The notes under the pieces were generated by a model that was not told the DNA's origin, made no database searches, and was given only the letters and a program-made list of their open reading frames with translations. From positions 5,684,001 to 5,748,000 of the forward strand of contig NZ_CP120863.1 of NCBI RefSeq assembly GCF_026191725.2: 64,000 bases of DNA. Direction: 5' to 3'. Origin of the DNA: Roseibium porphyridii (GTDB lineage: Bacteria > Pseudomonadota > Alphaproteobacteria > Rhizobiales > Stappiaceae). The position numbers were made by a program, and so were the translations under genes. Positions 17,004 to 27,747 of this stretch are shown piece after piece (position 1 is the first letter of the stretch; every line of letters starts with the position of its first letter).

Positions 17004-17628
17004 GCGCAACAAGGAATGGCAGCCTCCCGAAGTTCTCGGACTGACAATCGGGCGTGGCATCACATTCGACCCGATCGCGCTTCGCCTGCTGCCGGAAGAC
17101 AGCCTGATCGAACGACCCGATTCAACGCTCATGATCACCGCACAAGGCCATTGTGACCTTGGCGAACAATCCCACATGCACCGCTTTTATCCCGATGACG
17201 ATCGGTTTCTGATCCAGTTTCAGGGAGGTGACGGCCAGAGCGACGAGCGTGTCGATGAAATAATGCTCTGGTATTTTTATGACGTGCAGTATCCGTCAGG
17301 CGATCAGGAATGGAACCGCCTGAAACAGTCCATTCGCCAGAACAGCTACACGCTGGAAGGCGAAGACGGCAACCATCGGTATGAGCGCGCCTGGTTCGAT
17401 ACTTCAACCGGCCCGGAGGATCCGATGACTTATTGGGAGGAGGTTTGCGACGACCGGTCTGGCAGCGGTCGCAGGCGAATCTTCCAAACCGCCATGTTGT
17501 ATGCGCGCGGCCTGAAAGACGGTCGCGATGAAATGCTTCTTATAAATATGGAAGAGCCGGACAATGCGGAACGCAGCATTGCGTTCATGATCGGCTTTCC
17601 CCTCGAACGACATAATTTTTCAGTTTAA
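16984..17628 (+). CDS. DUF2491 family protein (YjfK-like)
   Basis: A 214-residue soluble protein of the DUF2491/YjfK family. It begins 'MFGSLFKRNKEWQPPEVLGLTIGR' (in pieces), then 'GHCDLGEQSHMHRFYPDDDRFLIQFQGG' (in pieces), 'EIMLWYFYDVQYP' and 'TGPEDPMTYWEEVCDD'. The ATG at 16984 follows GGAGG and lies within the end of the channel gene, so translation is probably coupled. The family is known almost only from PspA/DUF350 operons and has no established biochemical role. Confidence 0.85.
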   Translation: MFGSLFKRNKEWQPPEVLGLTIGRGITFDPIALRLLPEDSLIERPDSTLMITAQGHCDLGEQSHMHRFYPDDDRFLIQFQGGDGQSDERVDEIMLWYFYDVQYPSGDQEWNRLKQSIRQNSYTLEGEDGNHRYERAWFDTSTGPEDPMTYWEEVCDDRSGSGRRRIFQTAMLYARGLKDGRDEMLLINMEEPDNAERSIAFMIGFPLERHNFSV

Positions 17629-17656
17629 TTCACTTCTGACTTCAGTGGAGACCAAA

Positions 17657-18067
17657 ATGGCCGACCTTCAGGCGTCCCTCACAGGCATTCTTCCCTTTAT
17701 CGCCTATTTCGCCGCAGCAATCGCAATGCTGCTGATTTTCATGAAAATCTACACCGTCATGACACCGCATGACGAAATGGCCTTGATCAAGGAAAACAAT
17801 GTTTCGGCATCGGTCGTCTTCAGCGCGGCTTTTCTAGGTTTCTCTTTGCCGCTCGCCAGCGCGGCGGCCAACTCGCTGAACATTGTCGATTTCATTATCT
17901 GGGGCATTATCGCCTGTTTCGCGCAACTCGTCGTCTATCAGATTTTTCGCCGCTTCTACCCAAAGATCACCGACCGCATTGAACGAGGTGAAATTGCGAT
18001 CAGCATCAAGCTCGCGGCCATTTCGATCACTGTCGGCCTCCTGAACGCAGCCTGCATCACCTACTGA
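17657..18067 (+). CDS. DUF350 family membrane protein (YjfL-like)
   Basis: A 136-residue inner-membrane protein with four hydrophobic segments: 'GILPFIAYFAAAIAMLLIFM', 'ASVVFSAAFLGFSLPLASAA', 'IVDFIIWGIIACFAQLVVYQIF' and 'ISIKLAAISITVGLLNAACI' (read in pieces). This is the DUF350/YjfL pattern of two tandem two-helix units. GTGGAG lies before the ATG at 17657. The family is consistently linked to PspA and ATP-grasp ligases, and its role is unknown. It is 28 bases behind the DUF2491 gene. Confidence 0.87.
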   Translation: MADLQASLTGILPFIAYFAAAIAMLLIFMKIYTVMTPHDEMALIKENNVSASVVFSAAFLGFSLPLASAAANSLNIVDFIIWGIIACFAQLVVYQIFRRFYPKITDRIERGEIAISIKLAAISITVGLLNAACITY

Positions 18068-18140
18068 CAATCCTGGACGAACGTATCCGAGACAATTGTC
18101 CAAATTGCATCAGACCGATTTGACGGTCGGGAGAAAATTC

Positions 18141-18713
18141 ATGAAACGCTCGAAGTCGATCAAGCTGGTGGTCATGGCAACGACATCAGTCACGCTTGCC
18201 AGCTGCTCCGATGAACCGGACCTCGAAGGCCGGGTCTACAAGACCGAAGAAGAGTGCGTTACCGACAGCTTTGTTCCAGATGAAGTCTGCGCACAGGTCA
18301 TTTCGGCCGGCAAGCAGATTCACCAGACCTCGGGGCCACGCTACAACACAGTCAATCTGTGCGACGAACAACACGGCAACAATTCCTGCCTTTTCGAAAC
18401 GGAAAGCGGACGCGATTTTTATTCGCCGCAACCGTCCGGCTATTTCGTGACCGGGGCTCTTGCCGGACTGACAGGTGCTGTCGCCAGCCAGGCTCTGATG
18501 AACAACATCAGGCCGGTTTATCCGGAGCGTGGCAGTAGGCGCTACTATACATCCGGCGGATATTATGTCGGCAGCTACAGCGGTGGCAGCTGGCGAACAT
18601 ACAACGATGCTGTCAAGACGGCGCCCAAGCCCGCGAGAGTTCAGACCAGAACATCCGTTGCCTCGCGTGGCGGTTTCGGCAGCCGATCCAGTTCCGGGTC
18701 CCGCGGCGGCTAG
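18141..18713 (+). CDS. DUF1190 lipoprotein (YjfM-like)
   Basis: A 190-residue probable lipoprotein. A positively charged start (MKRSKSIK) leads to a hydrophobic stretch and the lipobox LASC at about residues 18-21. The mature part has the DUF1190 features 'YKTEEECVTDSFVPDEVCAQVI' (in pieces), several Cys residues, a Tyr/Gly-rich middle and a Ser/Gly/Arg-rich disordered tail ('SRSSSGSRGG'). The ATG follows GGGAGAAAATTC. It is the last gene of the right arm of the PspA locus and is followed by a hairpin. It is presumably the outer-membrane or periplasm-facing component. Confidence 0.83.
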   Translation: MKRSKSIKLVVMATTSVTLASCSDEPDLEGRVYKTEEECVTDSFVPDEVCAQVISAGKQIHQTSGPRYNTVNLCDEQHGNNSCLFETESGRDFYSPQPSGYFVTGALAGLTGAVASQALMNNIRPVYPERGSRRYYTSGGYYVGSYSGGSWRTYNDAVKTAPKPARVQTRTSVASRGGFGSRSSSGSRGG

Positions 18714-18737
18714 GCCGTTTCCACATCTTTAGGACAC

Positions 18738-18764
18738 TGGCCGGATTGGTGTTCTGTCCGGCCA
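18738..18764 (+). terminator. Terminator-like hairpin after the DUF1190 gene
   Basis: TGGCCGGA at 18738-18745 pairs exactly with TCCGGCCA at 18757-18764, with an 11-base loop, 24 bases after the stop codon. Only a short T-rich stretch (CTCTTTGG) follows. It also lies just before the end of the convergent PhoD-like gene. Confidence 0.5.
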
Positions 18765-18780
18765 CCTCTTTGGTGTGTCT

Positions 18781-20775
18781 CTAGTCCAGCCGCGCTTCCT
18801 TTTCACGGCGTTCAAACGGCACTGTTCTACCATCTGCCGTCAGCTGACAAATGGAGGTTGGCGCACCGTCTTCGTCGAGTTCGACCAATCCGATACCGGA
18901 CGCGTTCAAGATCCGTTGCCCATGCGGTGTTCCTACCGGCTTGCGCGGAATGACTCGCATGCCCCTGCGCTTGGTGAACCAATTCAGCGGCGACCGCGGG
19001 GCAAAGGCCCACCTGTTGCAGAAGTCGAAAACACGGATCAGTTTTTCCGGCCAGGTATTCTTGATGCCGGAACTGCAGATCTGCCAAATCTGCGGGCTGT
19101 CCGGTTCTTCGCCATTCAGGCTCGGTGTCACCTGGCGCAGCTCAACGTCATAGACAAAGGAATAGTGGACGTCACCTGACAGGATCACAAAATGCCTGGG
19201 CGTATTGCGGTGGCGGAAAACATTCAAGATTGCGCCTGCTGTTCCCGCATGCGCCATCCAATACTCGGCATCAACCATCAGTGGTTTGCCGATGACGGTG
19301 AAGAATTTCTGGACAGTCTCAATGAGTTTGACACCAAAGATCGGCGCAGCGGACACCAGGAGGACAGAGTTCTTGCCGCGCAGGTGAGACTGAAGATCCG
19401 TTGCCGCTTCCCAGTCCAGCAAGCCGGACGGATAATGTGAGTTGCGTTCCGAACGCCACCGGCGGGTGCGCGTGTCCAGAACGATCAACGGCGGATCGGT
19501 TTGCCATTGATAGTCCCAGTCCTCCAGAGCCAGAAGGCCTGTGATCGCTGCTTCGTGGCTATCTGACCCAGGGTCAGACAACGCATCGCGCACGAACGCT
19601 TCCTGGGTCTTGCGGAAGGTTTGCGGGCAATTGCCCCAACCCTGGTTCAGCGCATAGGCGATAATCGCGTTGCCGATCACCCGCCGGGCCAAAGGGTGCC
19701 CATAGGCGGCCTGCTCCCAGGCAAGCGACAGGTTCCAGTCGTCCGTCACATCGTGATCGTCGAAAATCATTGCCGTCGGAAGGTGGGCCATCAGCCGCCT
19801 TACGGCCGGGAGGTCCGAAACGAAGGCCTTCAAGGTCTCCGTTTCTTCCGCATACATCTTCATTTCCTTGTCGGTCAGGCCATCAGGTGCCTGGAAGTCC
19901 GGCATGTCCTGCCAGACGGACGGCGACCAGACCAAAAGATACATGGCCAGCATTTCCGCCAAGGTGAAGAGATGATTACGGGCATGCAGGGAGGTGAAGA
20001 TCGGTTTGCTCGTACCGCCGAAGAGAACGTCAAACACCCTTGCGTTCTGATCGATTTTCGGCAGCAACCCGTCGCGGCGATAGAGATAGCCACCAGCCGC
20101 ATGCAAGGCATGGCCAGACTCGGGAAGGCCGGTATCCAGACCGCTCAGGGTTTCGTCATGCAGACCAAGCTTCTGAGAAAGTGCCCCGATCGCCTGCACC
20201 ATCGGACCGGCCACGTCATCCACATAGACCTGATCGCCGCTCATGACCAGAAGCGATGGCCAGCCTTCCTCATTCGTGCCAGGGGTCTCGCTGGTTGGAA
20301 GGCGCGCTTTCAAATGGGCATCGGCGGCGACCAGACCGTCGCCGGCTTCGCTGTGCGGTTTGCGGCAGGAGCCGTGCAGCAGGGACTTGATCCTTTGGGG
20401 CACCATGAACCCGGGGCGACCGACGCCCGGATAGGTAAGATCGGGTGCCCAGATCGTGTGATCCTGCCAGCCGCTCGCCTGATCGTCTTCAAGTTCCAGG
20501 CTGATCCGATAGCTGATCCAGGTTTCAGCGGGGAGCGGTGCGTCAATCGGCACATCGATCAGGAGATAGTGCAGCCTTTCGCCCGCACTAATGCAGGATA
20601 GTTTTTCGGTGCCGGGCGTCAGAACAAATTCCATTACCTCTGAGGCTTCCGCCTGCAGCTCCAGTTTCACACGGGCGGGTGCGCGCACGGCCAGCCAGAT
20701 GGCCACGCTGTCAGGCGTCACCTTACGCAGGATCGGGCCTGCCAAAACTGCGGGAAGGCCCATCTCAGGCTGCAT
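18781..20775 (-). CDS. PhoD-like metallophosphatase family protein
   Basis: A 664-residue protein related to the alkaline phosphatase D family. Calcineurin-like metal-site pieces are visible: 'LVMSGDQVYVDDVAGP', 'MIFDDHDVTDDWNLS' and 'VILSGDVHYSFVYDVEL'. An N-terminal 'ADSVAIWLAVRAPARVKLEL'-like beta domain resembles that of PhoD. There is no Tat or Sec signal, so unlike PhoD it is probably cytosolic. It overlaps the upstream DUF2252 gene by 11 bases, which points to translational coupling. The substrate is unknown. Confidence 0.82.
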   Translation of the reverse strand: MQPEMGLPAVLAGPILRKVTPDSVAIWLAVRAPARVKLELQAEASEVMEFVLTPGTEKLSCISAGERLHYLLIDVPIDAPLPAETWISYRISLELEDDQASGWQDHTIWAPDLTYPGVGRPGFMVPQRIKSLLHGSCRKPHSEAGDGLVAADAHLKARLPTSETPGTNEEGWPSLLVMSGDQVYVDDVAGPMVQAIGALSQKLGLHDETLSGLDTGLPESGHALHAAGGYLYRRDGLLPKIDQNARVFDVLFGGTSKPIFTSLHARNHLFTLAEMLAMYLLVWSPSVWQDMPDFQAPDGLTDKEMKMYAEETETLKAFVSDLPAVRRLMAHLPTAMIFDDHDVTDDWNLSLAWEQAAYGHPLARRVIGNAIIAYALNQGWGNCPQTFRKTQEAFVRDALSDPGSDSHEAAITGLLALEDWDYQWQTDPPLIVLDTRTRRWRSERNSHYPSGLLDWEAATDLQSHLRGKNSVLLVSAAPIFGVKLIETVQKFFTVIGKPLMVDAEYWMAHAGTAGAILNVFRHRNTPRHFVILSGDVHYSFVYDVELRQVTPSLNGEEPDSPQIWQICSSGIKNTWPEKLIRVFDFCNRWAFAPRSPLNWFTKRRGMRVIPRKPVGTPHGQRILNASGIGLVELDEDGAPTSICQLTADGRTVPFERREKEARLD

Positions 20776-22114
20776 GTGCGTCTCCGTCTGCCCCTATCAT
20801 TTTCAACAACAACGCATGATCGCGCCTGGTCTGGGCAGCGTAACGTCGTGCAATTGCAATCAGGTCTTTCCGTGTGGCTTTCAGGGCCGACGCCATGGCC
20901 CGCTCAAAGCGCACCGAGCGACGATCACCACGAGAATGTGTTCGTGCAAGAGTGACACCACAAGCTTCTGCATAATCCTTGAGCGCCTTCGCCGGTTTCC
21001 CGGTGCGCAACAGGTCCTCAGTATCCACCGTCAGTCTTGCGTGATGGCGCGAGCGCACAAGCCAGTGCAAACCGCTCCAAACGACCTCATCCAGCACAAG
21101 ATCAGGACGGCGCATCATACGACGCTGACAATCCACAGTCAGATGCGCCGGATTCATCCGATTGACCGGTGAAAGGTCCGGAAAATGATGGATGACTGCT
21201 GCTTCGCGTTGTTGCTTCACCTCAACGACATGGGTTTCCCTGAAAGTCTCGGCGTCAGGAGCTGCGTCCGGCCCAACCAGAAAGTAGTACCGTTCGACGC
21301 TGAGCGACCCGGTGCCCGCCCCGATGCGCCTTGCGACATCCAGCACGTCATCATCGAAATGCGGCCCGAACACCTGCCTCAGCTCGCCCGCAAGATCAGG
21401 GCTGACCTTGGCAAGTTTGTCGGAGGATGGATCGAAACGAAACCCGGCTGCTGTCCGCCTCGTCAGTTTGGCGACAGACGACTTTTTCTTAAAATGTTTG
21501 CCACCTGCAGACCTGGCTTGCGCCTTTTGGATAGGCTTTCTCAGGAAGTGCCCGCTGGTAAAACGCTTCAATGCCTCGTCGCGCTTGTCAGTATCCTTCA
21601 CGATCTGACCCAATGTCTTGCGATAGGACTTGAGGAAGCGTTTTGACGCTCCTTCGGCATCCTTCCGGGTCGGGTGAGTAGTGTTTTTGAATTTCTTCTC
21701 ATTGCGATACCGCCCGGCAACGAGACCTTCCAGAAAATCCGCAACCAAAAACAACGACACACAAAACCGCATTAGATCGAAAGCAGCGTGGCCCGCAGCT
21801 GCATCGTCATAGTCGTTGGGTGCCCAGATCACCGTATCTCCGTAGCTGCCGTTTTCGGTAAGGAAGCCGAAATTCGCCAAATGACAGTCGCCCACAATGC
21901 GTGTCAGCGGCACCTCGAGGAGTACGCTTGGCAGACTGAAGGTTCCAACGGAAAGATCGGCATAAAAGAGCTGAGAAGCACCCCGCAGAAACTGAAACGG
22001 TGACGCAGCCATTTTGATATGTTTTGCCAGCACAGGACGCGCATCCGGCGCAGCACCGTCAATGCGCTGAAGCTCCTGTGAAATCAACAACTGGCGTTTT
22101 CTGCGCGCGTTCAT
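20765..22114 (-). CDS. DUF2252 family protein (kinase-like fold)
   Basis: A 449-residue protein of the DUF2252 family, distantly related to aminoglycoside phosphotransferase-type kinases. It starts with a basic segment (MNARRKRQ), then 'HIKMAASPFQFLRGAS', a diagnostic N-terminal motif. 'RIVGDCHLANFGFL' resembles the HGDxxxxN catalytic loop, and 'APNDYDDAAAGHAAFDLMRF' (in pieces) resembles the metal-binding loop. The ATG at 22114 was chosen because conserved residues start soon after it; the frame continues upstream without conservation. It overlaps the phosphatase gene downstream. Confidence 0.82.
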   Translation of the reverse strand: MNARRKRQLLISQELQRIDGAAPDARPVLAKHIKMAASPFQFLRGASQLFYADLSVGTFSLPSVLLEVPLTRIVGDCHLANFGFLTENGSYGDTVIWAPNDYDDAAAGHAAFDLMRFCVSLFLVADFLEGLVAGRYRNEKKFKNTTHPTRKDAEGASKRFLKSYRKTLGQIVKDTDKRDEALKRFTSGHFLRKPIQKAQARSAGGKHFKKKSSVAKLTRRTAAGFRFDPSSDKLAKVSPDLAGELRQVFGPHFDDDVLDVARRIGAGTGSLSVERYYFLVGPDAAPDAETFRETHVVEVKQQREAAVIHHFPDLSPVNRMNPAHLTVDCQRRMMRRPDLVLDEVVWSGLHWLVRSRHHARLTVDTEDLLRTGKPAKALKDYAEACGVTLARTHSRGDRRSVRFERAMASALKATRKDLIAIARRYAAQTRRDHALLLKMIGADGDAHAA

Positions 22115-22441
22115 TCGATGCCTTAAGTGCGATGTGCAACCGGATGCCGACCCGGTTCTGAAAACCTCTCTGGCAATCTCACATATGTTTACAACATCGC
22201 GCTGGCAACCAGGCTGATACAATCGGCGACAAAGAGCCGTGTTGTGCGGTCCGAGCGGCGGCAAAGAATATCAGAAGCAGGCAACGGTATCGGCATCGCC
22301 CAGCAAGGCCCTCAAGCCTCCGCTCAGAATAGATATTCCGAGTTCGCCTGCTTTGCGACAACACCGATCAAGCAGCAAAGGCAAATGCAAAACTGCCAGT
22401 GATTGCATTTAGGATATTCATGAAAGGGAGTTGTGAAGGAA
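22115..22441. other. Intergenic region, no gene seen
   Basis: These 327 bases lie between the DUF2252 start and the 3' end of tRNA-Ala. I see no coding frame with a credible ribosome site, no RNA fold that I recognise and no strong dyad. It should hold the DUF2252 promoter. Confidence 0.4.
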
Positions 22442-22517
22442 TGGTGGAGCCAAGGGGAATCGAACCCCTGACCTCTTCGCTGCCAGCGAAGCGCTCTCCC
22501 AGCTGAGCTATGGCCCC
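22442..22517 (-). tRNA. tRNA-Ala (anticodon GGC)
   Basis: Read on the minus strand this is a full 76-nt cloverleaf with an encoded CCA end. The acceptor GGGGCCA pairs with TGGCTCC (one G-U). The D arm is GCTC...GAGC, the anticodon arm is CTTCG/CGAAG around the loop CTGGCAG, and the T arm is AGGGG-TTCGAAT-CCCCT. Positions 34-36 of the loop read GGC, which decodes GCC alanine codons. Confidence 0.97.
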
Positions 22518-22557
22518 ATGTTCCATATGCGTCCGGGTTGGGATCCCGGCGCTGATG

Positions 22558-22583
22558 GGGGCGGAACATAGTCACACCGCCCC
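22558..22583. terminator. GC-rich hairpin between TIGR02300 gene and tRNA-Ala
   Basis: GGGGCGG at 22558-22564 pairs with CCGCCCC at 22577-22583. It follows the leftward TIGR02300 gene and precedes the tRNA. No U-tract follows on either strand, so terminator function is only a guess. Confidence 0.3.
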
Positions 22584-22668
22584 ACAAGATCAAGCAGAAA
22601 ATCGCCGTTCAGTCTTCGGCTTGTAGAGATTTGTACACACAAGCCGAAATCTTTTTTAAGTCAACCAG

Positions 22669-23067
22669 TTACCGGTCGGTATCTTCGTCAATCTCGACGC
22701 GGATACCCGGTACGGCTTCGTCGTCTTCATCTTCATCGTCGATGAAAACATCGTCGCTGCTATCGTCGTCGTCTTCCTCGAGATCCACGTCGGTATCGTC
22801 GATATCCGGCACATCGTCGCCGTCAGAACCTTCCGCTTCCGCATCCGCTTCTTCCAGGGTCACGATTTCCGGTGCGGCGGTGTCTTCCTCTTCTTCATCG
22901 TCTTCCGGTTTTTCCTCAACCTTGGCCGCCTTGGCCGCACGAGAGGTCATCACCGCTTCGAAAACGGTACCGCATTTCGGGCACGTAACCGGTTCCCGAT
23001 TGAGATCGTAGTATTTTGCGCCGCAGCTCGGGCACAGTCGCTTTGTGCCAAGTTCAGGTTTTGCCAC
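22669..23067 (-). CDS. TIGR02300 family (FYDLN acid domain) protein
   Basis: A 132-residue protein in two parts. The N-terminal zinc ribbon is 'GTKRLCPSCGAKYYDLNREPVTCPKCG' (in pieces), with two CxxC pairs and the FYDLN-like YYDLN. The long C-terminal tail is extremely acidic (runs of Asp/Glu from about residue 50 to the end). This is TIGR02300, found in alphaproteobacteria and typically next to aroA, as here (divergent). It starts with GTG. Its function is not established; a nucleic-acid or histone-like-protein-mimicking role is speculation. Confidence 0.92.
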   Translation of the reverse strand: MAKPELGTKRLCPSCGAKYYDLNREPVTCPKCGTVFEAVMTSRAAKAAKVEEKPEDDEEEEDTAAPEIVTLEEADAEAEGSDGDDVPDIDDTDVDLEEDDDDSSDDVFIDDEDEDDEAVPGIRVEIDEDTDR

Positions 23068-25360
<2,293 letters not shown>

Positions 25361-25636
25361 ATAGCAATGTGGGGTTCACCTTTGGTGCGCCCCTGTTTGT
25401 GCATCCGGAACGGACAGGCTGAAAGGCCAAAGGTTCTTTAAAAGAACGACAATGAGATTTCGGCAGGACGCAACCAAAACCGCGCCCTGTGACGAAACCG
25501 GATTTTCCGGCTCCCGCCCCGCCGGCCCGCTTCTTGTAAGCGGAAGGATCAGCGAGAACGCGATCCCGGGAGAAGGCCGATCCGGAACGCAACACCAACC
25601 CGCCGGCGGTGCGCCAACTGGCGCCAGGAGAAAGAC
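25361..25636 (+). other. rpsA leader region
   Basis: These 276 bases between cmk and rpsA are mostly GC-rich with several short complementary runs (for example CCGGATTTTCCGG). S1 mRNA leaders are commonly structured for autogenous control in bacteria, so this is a plausible regulatory leader, but no specific fold can be claimed. A 62-codon frame (25452-25640) overlaps the rpsA start by one base set (TTGA); it has no ribosome site I trust. Confidence 0.4.
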
Positions 25637-27334
25637 TTGACTGATTTTAATCCCTCCACCGAGGATTTTGCGGCTCTTCTCGAAGAGTCCTTCGTCCAGA
25701 ACGACCTTTACGAAGGTGCTGTTGTTAAAGGCACCGTCGTTGCCATCGAAAAAGACCTGGCCGTCATCGACGTCGGCCTGAAAGTTGAAGGCCGTGTGCC
25801 GCTGAAGGAATTCGGCGCCAAGGGCCGCGACGGCGAAATGGGCGTCGGGACCGAAGTTGAAGTTTACCTGGAGCGTGTCGAAAACGCTCTTGGCGAAGCC
25901 GTTCTGTCGCGCGAAAAAGCCCGCCGCGAAGAAAGCTGGGTTCGCCTCGAAGTCGCCTTCGAAGCCAACGAAAAAGTCAACGGCCAGATCTTCAACCAGG
26001 TCAAAGGCGGTTTCACCGTCGATCTGGATGGTGCTGTTGCCTTCCTGCCGCGTTCCCAGGTGGACATCCGCCCGGTTCGCGACGTGACCCCGCTGATGCA
26101 CACGCCTCAGCCGTTCCAGATCCTGAAAATGGACAAGCGTCGCGGCAACATCGTCGTATCACGCCGTGTCGTTCTGGAAGAAACCCGTGCGGAGCAGCGC
26201 TCCGAACTGGTCCAGAGCCTGGAAGAAGGTCATACCGTGGAAGGTGTGGTCAAGAACATCACCGATTACGGTGCATTCGTCGACCTCGGCGGCATCGATG
26301 GCCTGCTGCACGTCACCGACATCGCGTGGCGCCGCATCAACCATCCGTCGGAAGTTCTCACCATCGGCCAGACCGTCAAGGTGCAGATCATCCGCGTCAA
26401 CCAGGAAACGCACCGCATCAGCCTCGGCATGAAGCAGCTTGAAACCGATCCGTGGGATGGCATTGAAGCCAAATATCCGATCGAAGCCAAGTTCACCGGC
26501 CGCGTGACCAACATCACCGACTATGGTGCATTCGTCGAACTGGAGCCGGGCATCGAAGGCCTGATCCACGTTTCCGAAATGTCCTGGACCAAGAAGAACG
26601 TCCATCCGGGCAAGATCGTTTCCACTTCTCAGGAAGTCGAAGTGATGATCCTGGAAGTCGATCCGGTCAAGCGCCGTATCTCCCTGGGCCTCAAGCAGAC
26701 GCTTCAGAACCCTTGGGATGCATTTGCTGAACAGTTCCCGGTCGGCACGAATGTCGAAGGCGAAGTCAAGAACAAGACTGAATTCGGTCTGTTCATCGGC
26801 CTCGACGGCGACGTGGACGGCATGGTGCACCTGTCCGATCTCGACTGGAACCGTCCGGGCGAGCAGGTCATCGAAGAGTACAAGAAGGGCGACATGGTCA
26901 AGGCCGTCGTTCTGGATGTTGACGTTGAGAAAGAGCGCATCTCTCTCGGCATCAAGCAGCTCACCGGCGACCCGATGGAATCCGGTGCTGCCGGCGAGAT
27001 CCGCAAGAACTCTGTCGTCACTTGTGAAGTCATCGAAATCAAAGACGGTGGCCTGGAAGTCAAGATCGCTGACAGCGACCTGACAGCCTTCGTACGTCGC
27101 GCTGATCTCAGCCGTGACCGCGAAGACCAGCGTCCGGAGAAATTCTCTGTCGGCGACAAGTTCGATGCGCGCATCACGCAGTTCGACAAGAAGACCCGCA
27201 AGGTTGCAGCGTCGATCAAAGCGCTGGAAATCGCAGAAGAGAAGGAAGCTGTTGCTCAGTACGGTTCGTCCGACAGCGGCGCTTCTCTCGGCGATATCCT
27301 GGGTGCTGCTCTGAAGCAGCAAACAGACGACTAA
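25637..27334 (+). CDS. rpsA: 30S ribosomal protein S1
   Basis: A 565-residue S1 protein that binds mRNA on the small ribosomal subunit. It opens 'DFNPSTEDFAALLEESF' and contains six S1 (OB-fold) repeats. The later ones are obvious from the recurring 'GxVxNITDYGAFVDL/ELxGIDGLLHVTDIAW' pattern at about residues 200, 285 and 370. The start is TTG at 25637, with CAGGAG seven bases upstream. Codon use is strongly biased (GTC, CTG, GAA, AAG), as expected for a highly expressed gene. A strong terminator follows. Confidence 0.97.
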   Translation: MTDFNPSTEDFAALLEESFVQNDLYEGAVVKGTVVAIEKDLAVIDVGLKVEGRVPLKEFGAKGRDGEMGVGTEVEVYLERVENALGEAVLSREKARREESWVRLEVAFEANEKVNGQIFNQVKGGFTVDLDGAVAFLPRSQVDIRPVRDVTPLMHTPQPFQILKMDKRRGNIVVSRRVVLEETRAEQRSELVQSLEEGHTVEGVVKNITDYGAFVDLGGIDGLLHVTDIAWRRINHPSEVLTIGQTVKVQIIRVNQETHRISLGMKQLETDPWDGIEAKYPIEAKFTGRVTNITDYGAFVELEPGIEGLIHVSEMSWTKKNVHPGKIVSTSQEVEVMILEVDPVKRRISLGLKQTLQNPWDAFAEQFPVGTNVEGEVKNKTEFGLFIGLDGDVDGMVHLSDLDWNRPGEQVIEEYKKGDMVKAVVLDVDVEKERISLGIKQLTGDPMESGAAGEIRKNSVVTCEVIEIKDGGLEVKIADSDLTAFVRRADLSRDREDQRPEKFSVGDKFDARITQFDKKTRKVAASIKALEIAEEKEAVAQYGSSDSGASLGDILGAALKQQTDD

Positions 27335-27365
27335 GCCTTCCGGTCTCTTTCAAGACCAGAAACGG

Positions 27366-27394
27366 AAAAGCCCGGCAGCGATGCCGGGCTTTTT
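27366..27394 (+). terminator. Rho-independent terminator of rpsA
   Basis: AAAAGCCCGGCA pairs with TGCCGGGCTTTT around a short GCGA loop and runs into TTTTT. It starts 32 bases after the rpsA stop. Confidence 0.9.
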
Positions 27395-27747
27395 GCTTTG
27401 ATTGGCAGTTCGCCGCACGCGACAGCACCGGCTTCCCGGAGATCAAGAGGTCGCTGTTTCGGTTTGAAAAGGGTACAACCTTCCACAATCGAGAGGCTGG
27501 CGTTGTTGGTGATCTTCCAAGACAACTTGCTGCGCAATGTCATGTGTGGTTGCGAAATACGGAAATTCAAACTGAAAGACGCCGGCAAAATCGTTTGGGA
27601 GGCCTCCACACATATCCCGGCTTTTGCTGTGGTATCTGCCGCCCTTTACATTTGATAGCTGTGCTTTAGGCTGCGTTCTACGACGAGCACCCGCCGACAA
27701 GCTGCGGCCTCAAAACTCACCCCTCAGACAGAATTGCGAAACGCATC
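27395..27747. other. Intergenic region before the FKBP gene
   Basis: The stretch between the rpsA terminator and the FKBP gene holds no gene I can support. Short frames exist on both strands but lack ribosome sites and biased codon use. Confidence 0.35.

Noticed and set aside
19621..20601. 326-residue rightward frame inside the PhoD-like gene
   Set aside because: Antisense to a gene with clear metallophosphatase motifs; Arg/Gly/His-rich shadow translation.
26159..27322. 387-residue leftward frame over rpsA
   Set aside because: Mirror of the strongly biased rpsA codons (Asp/Phe/Leu-rich), no ribosome site and no recognisable domain.
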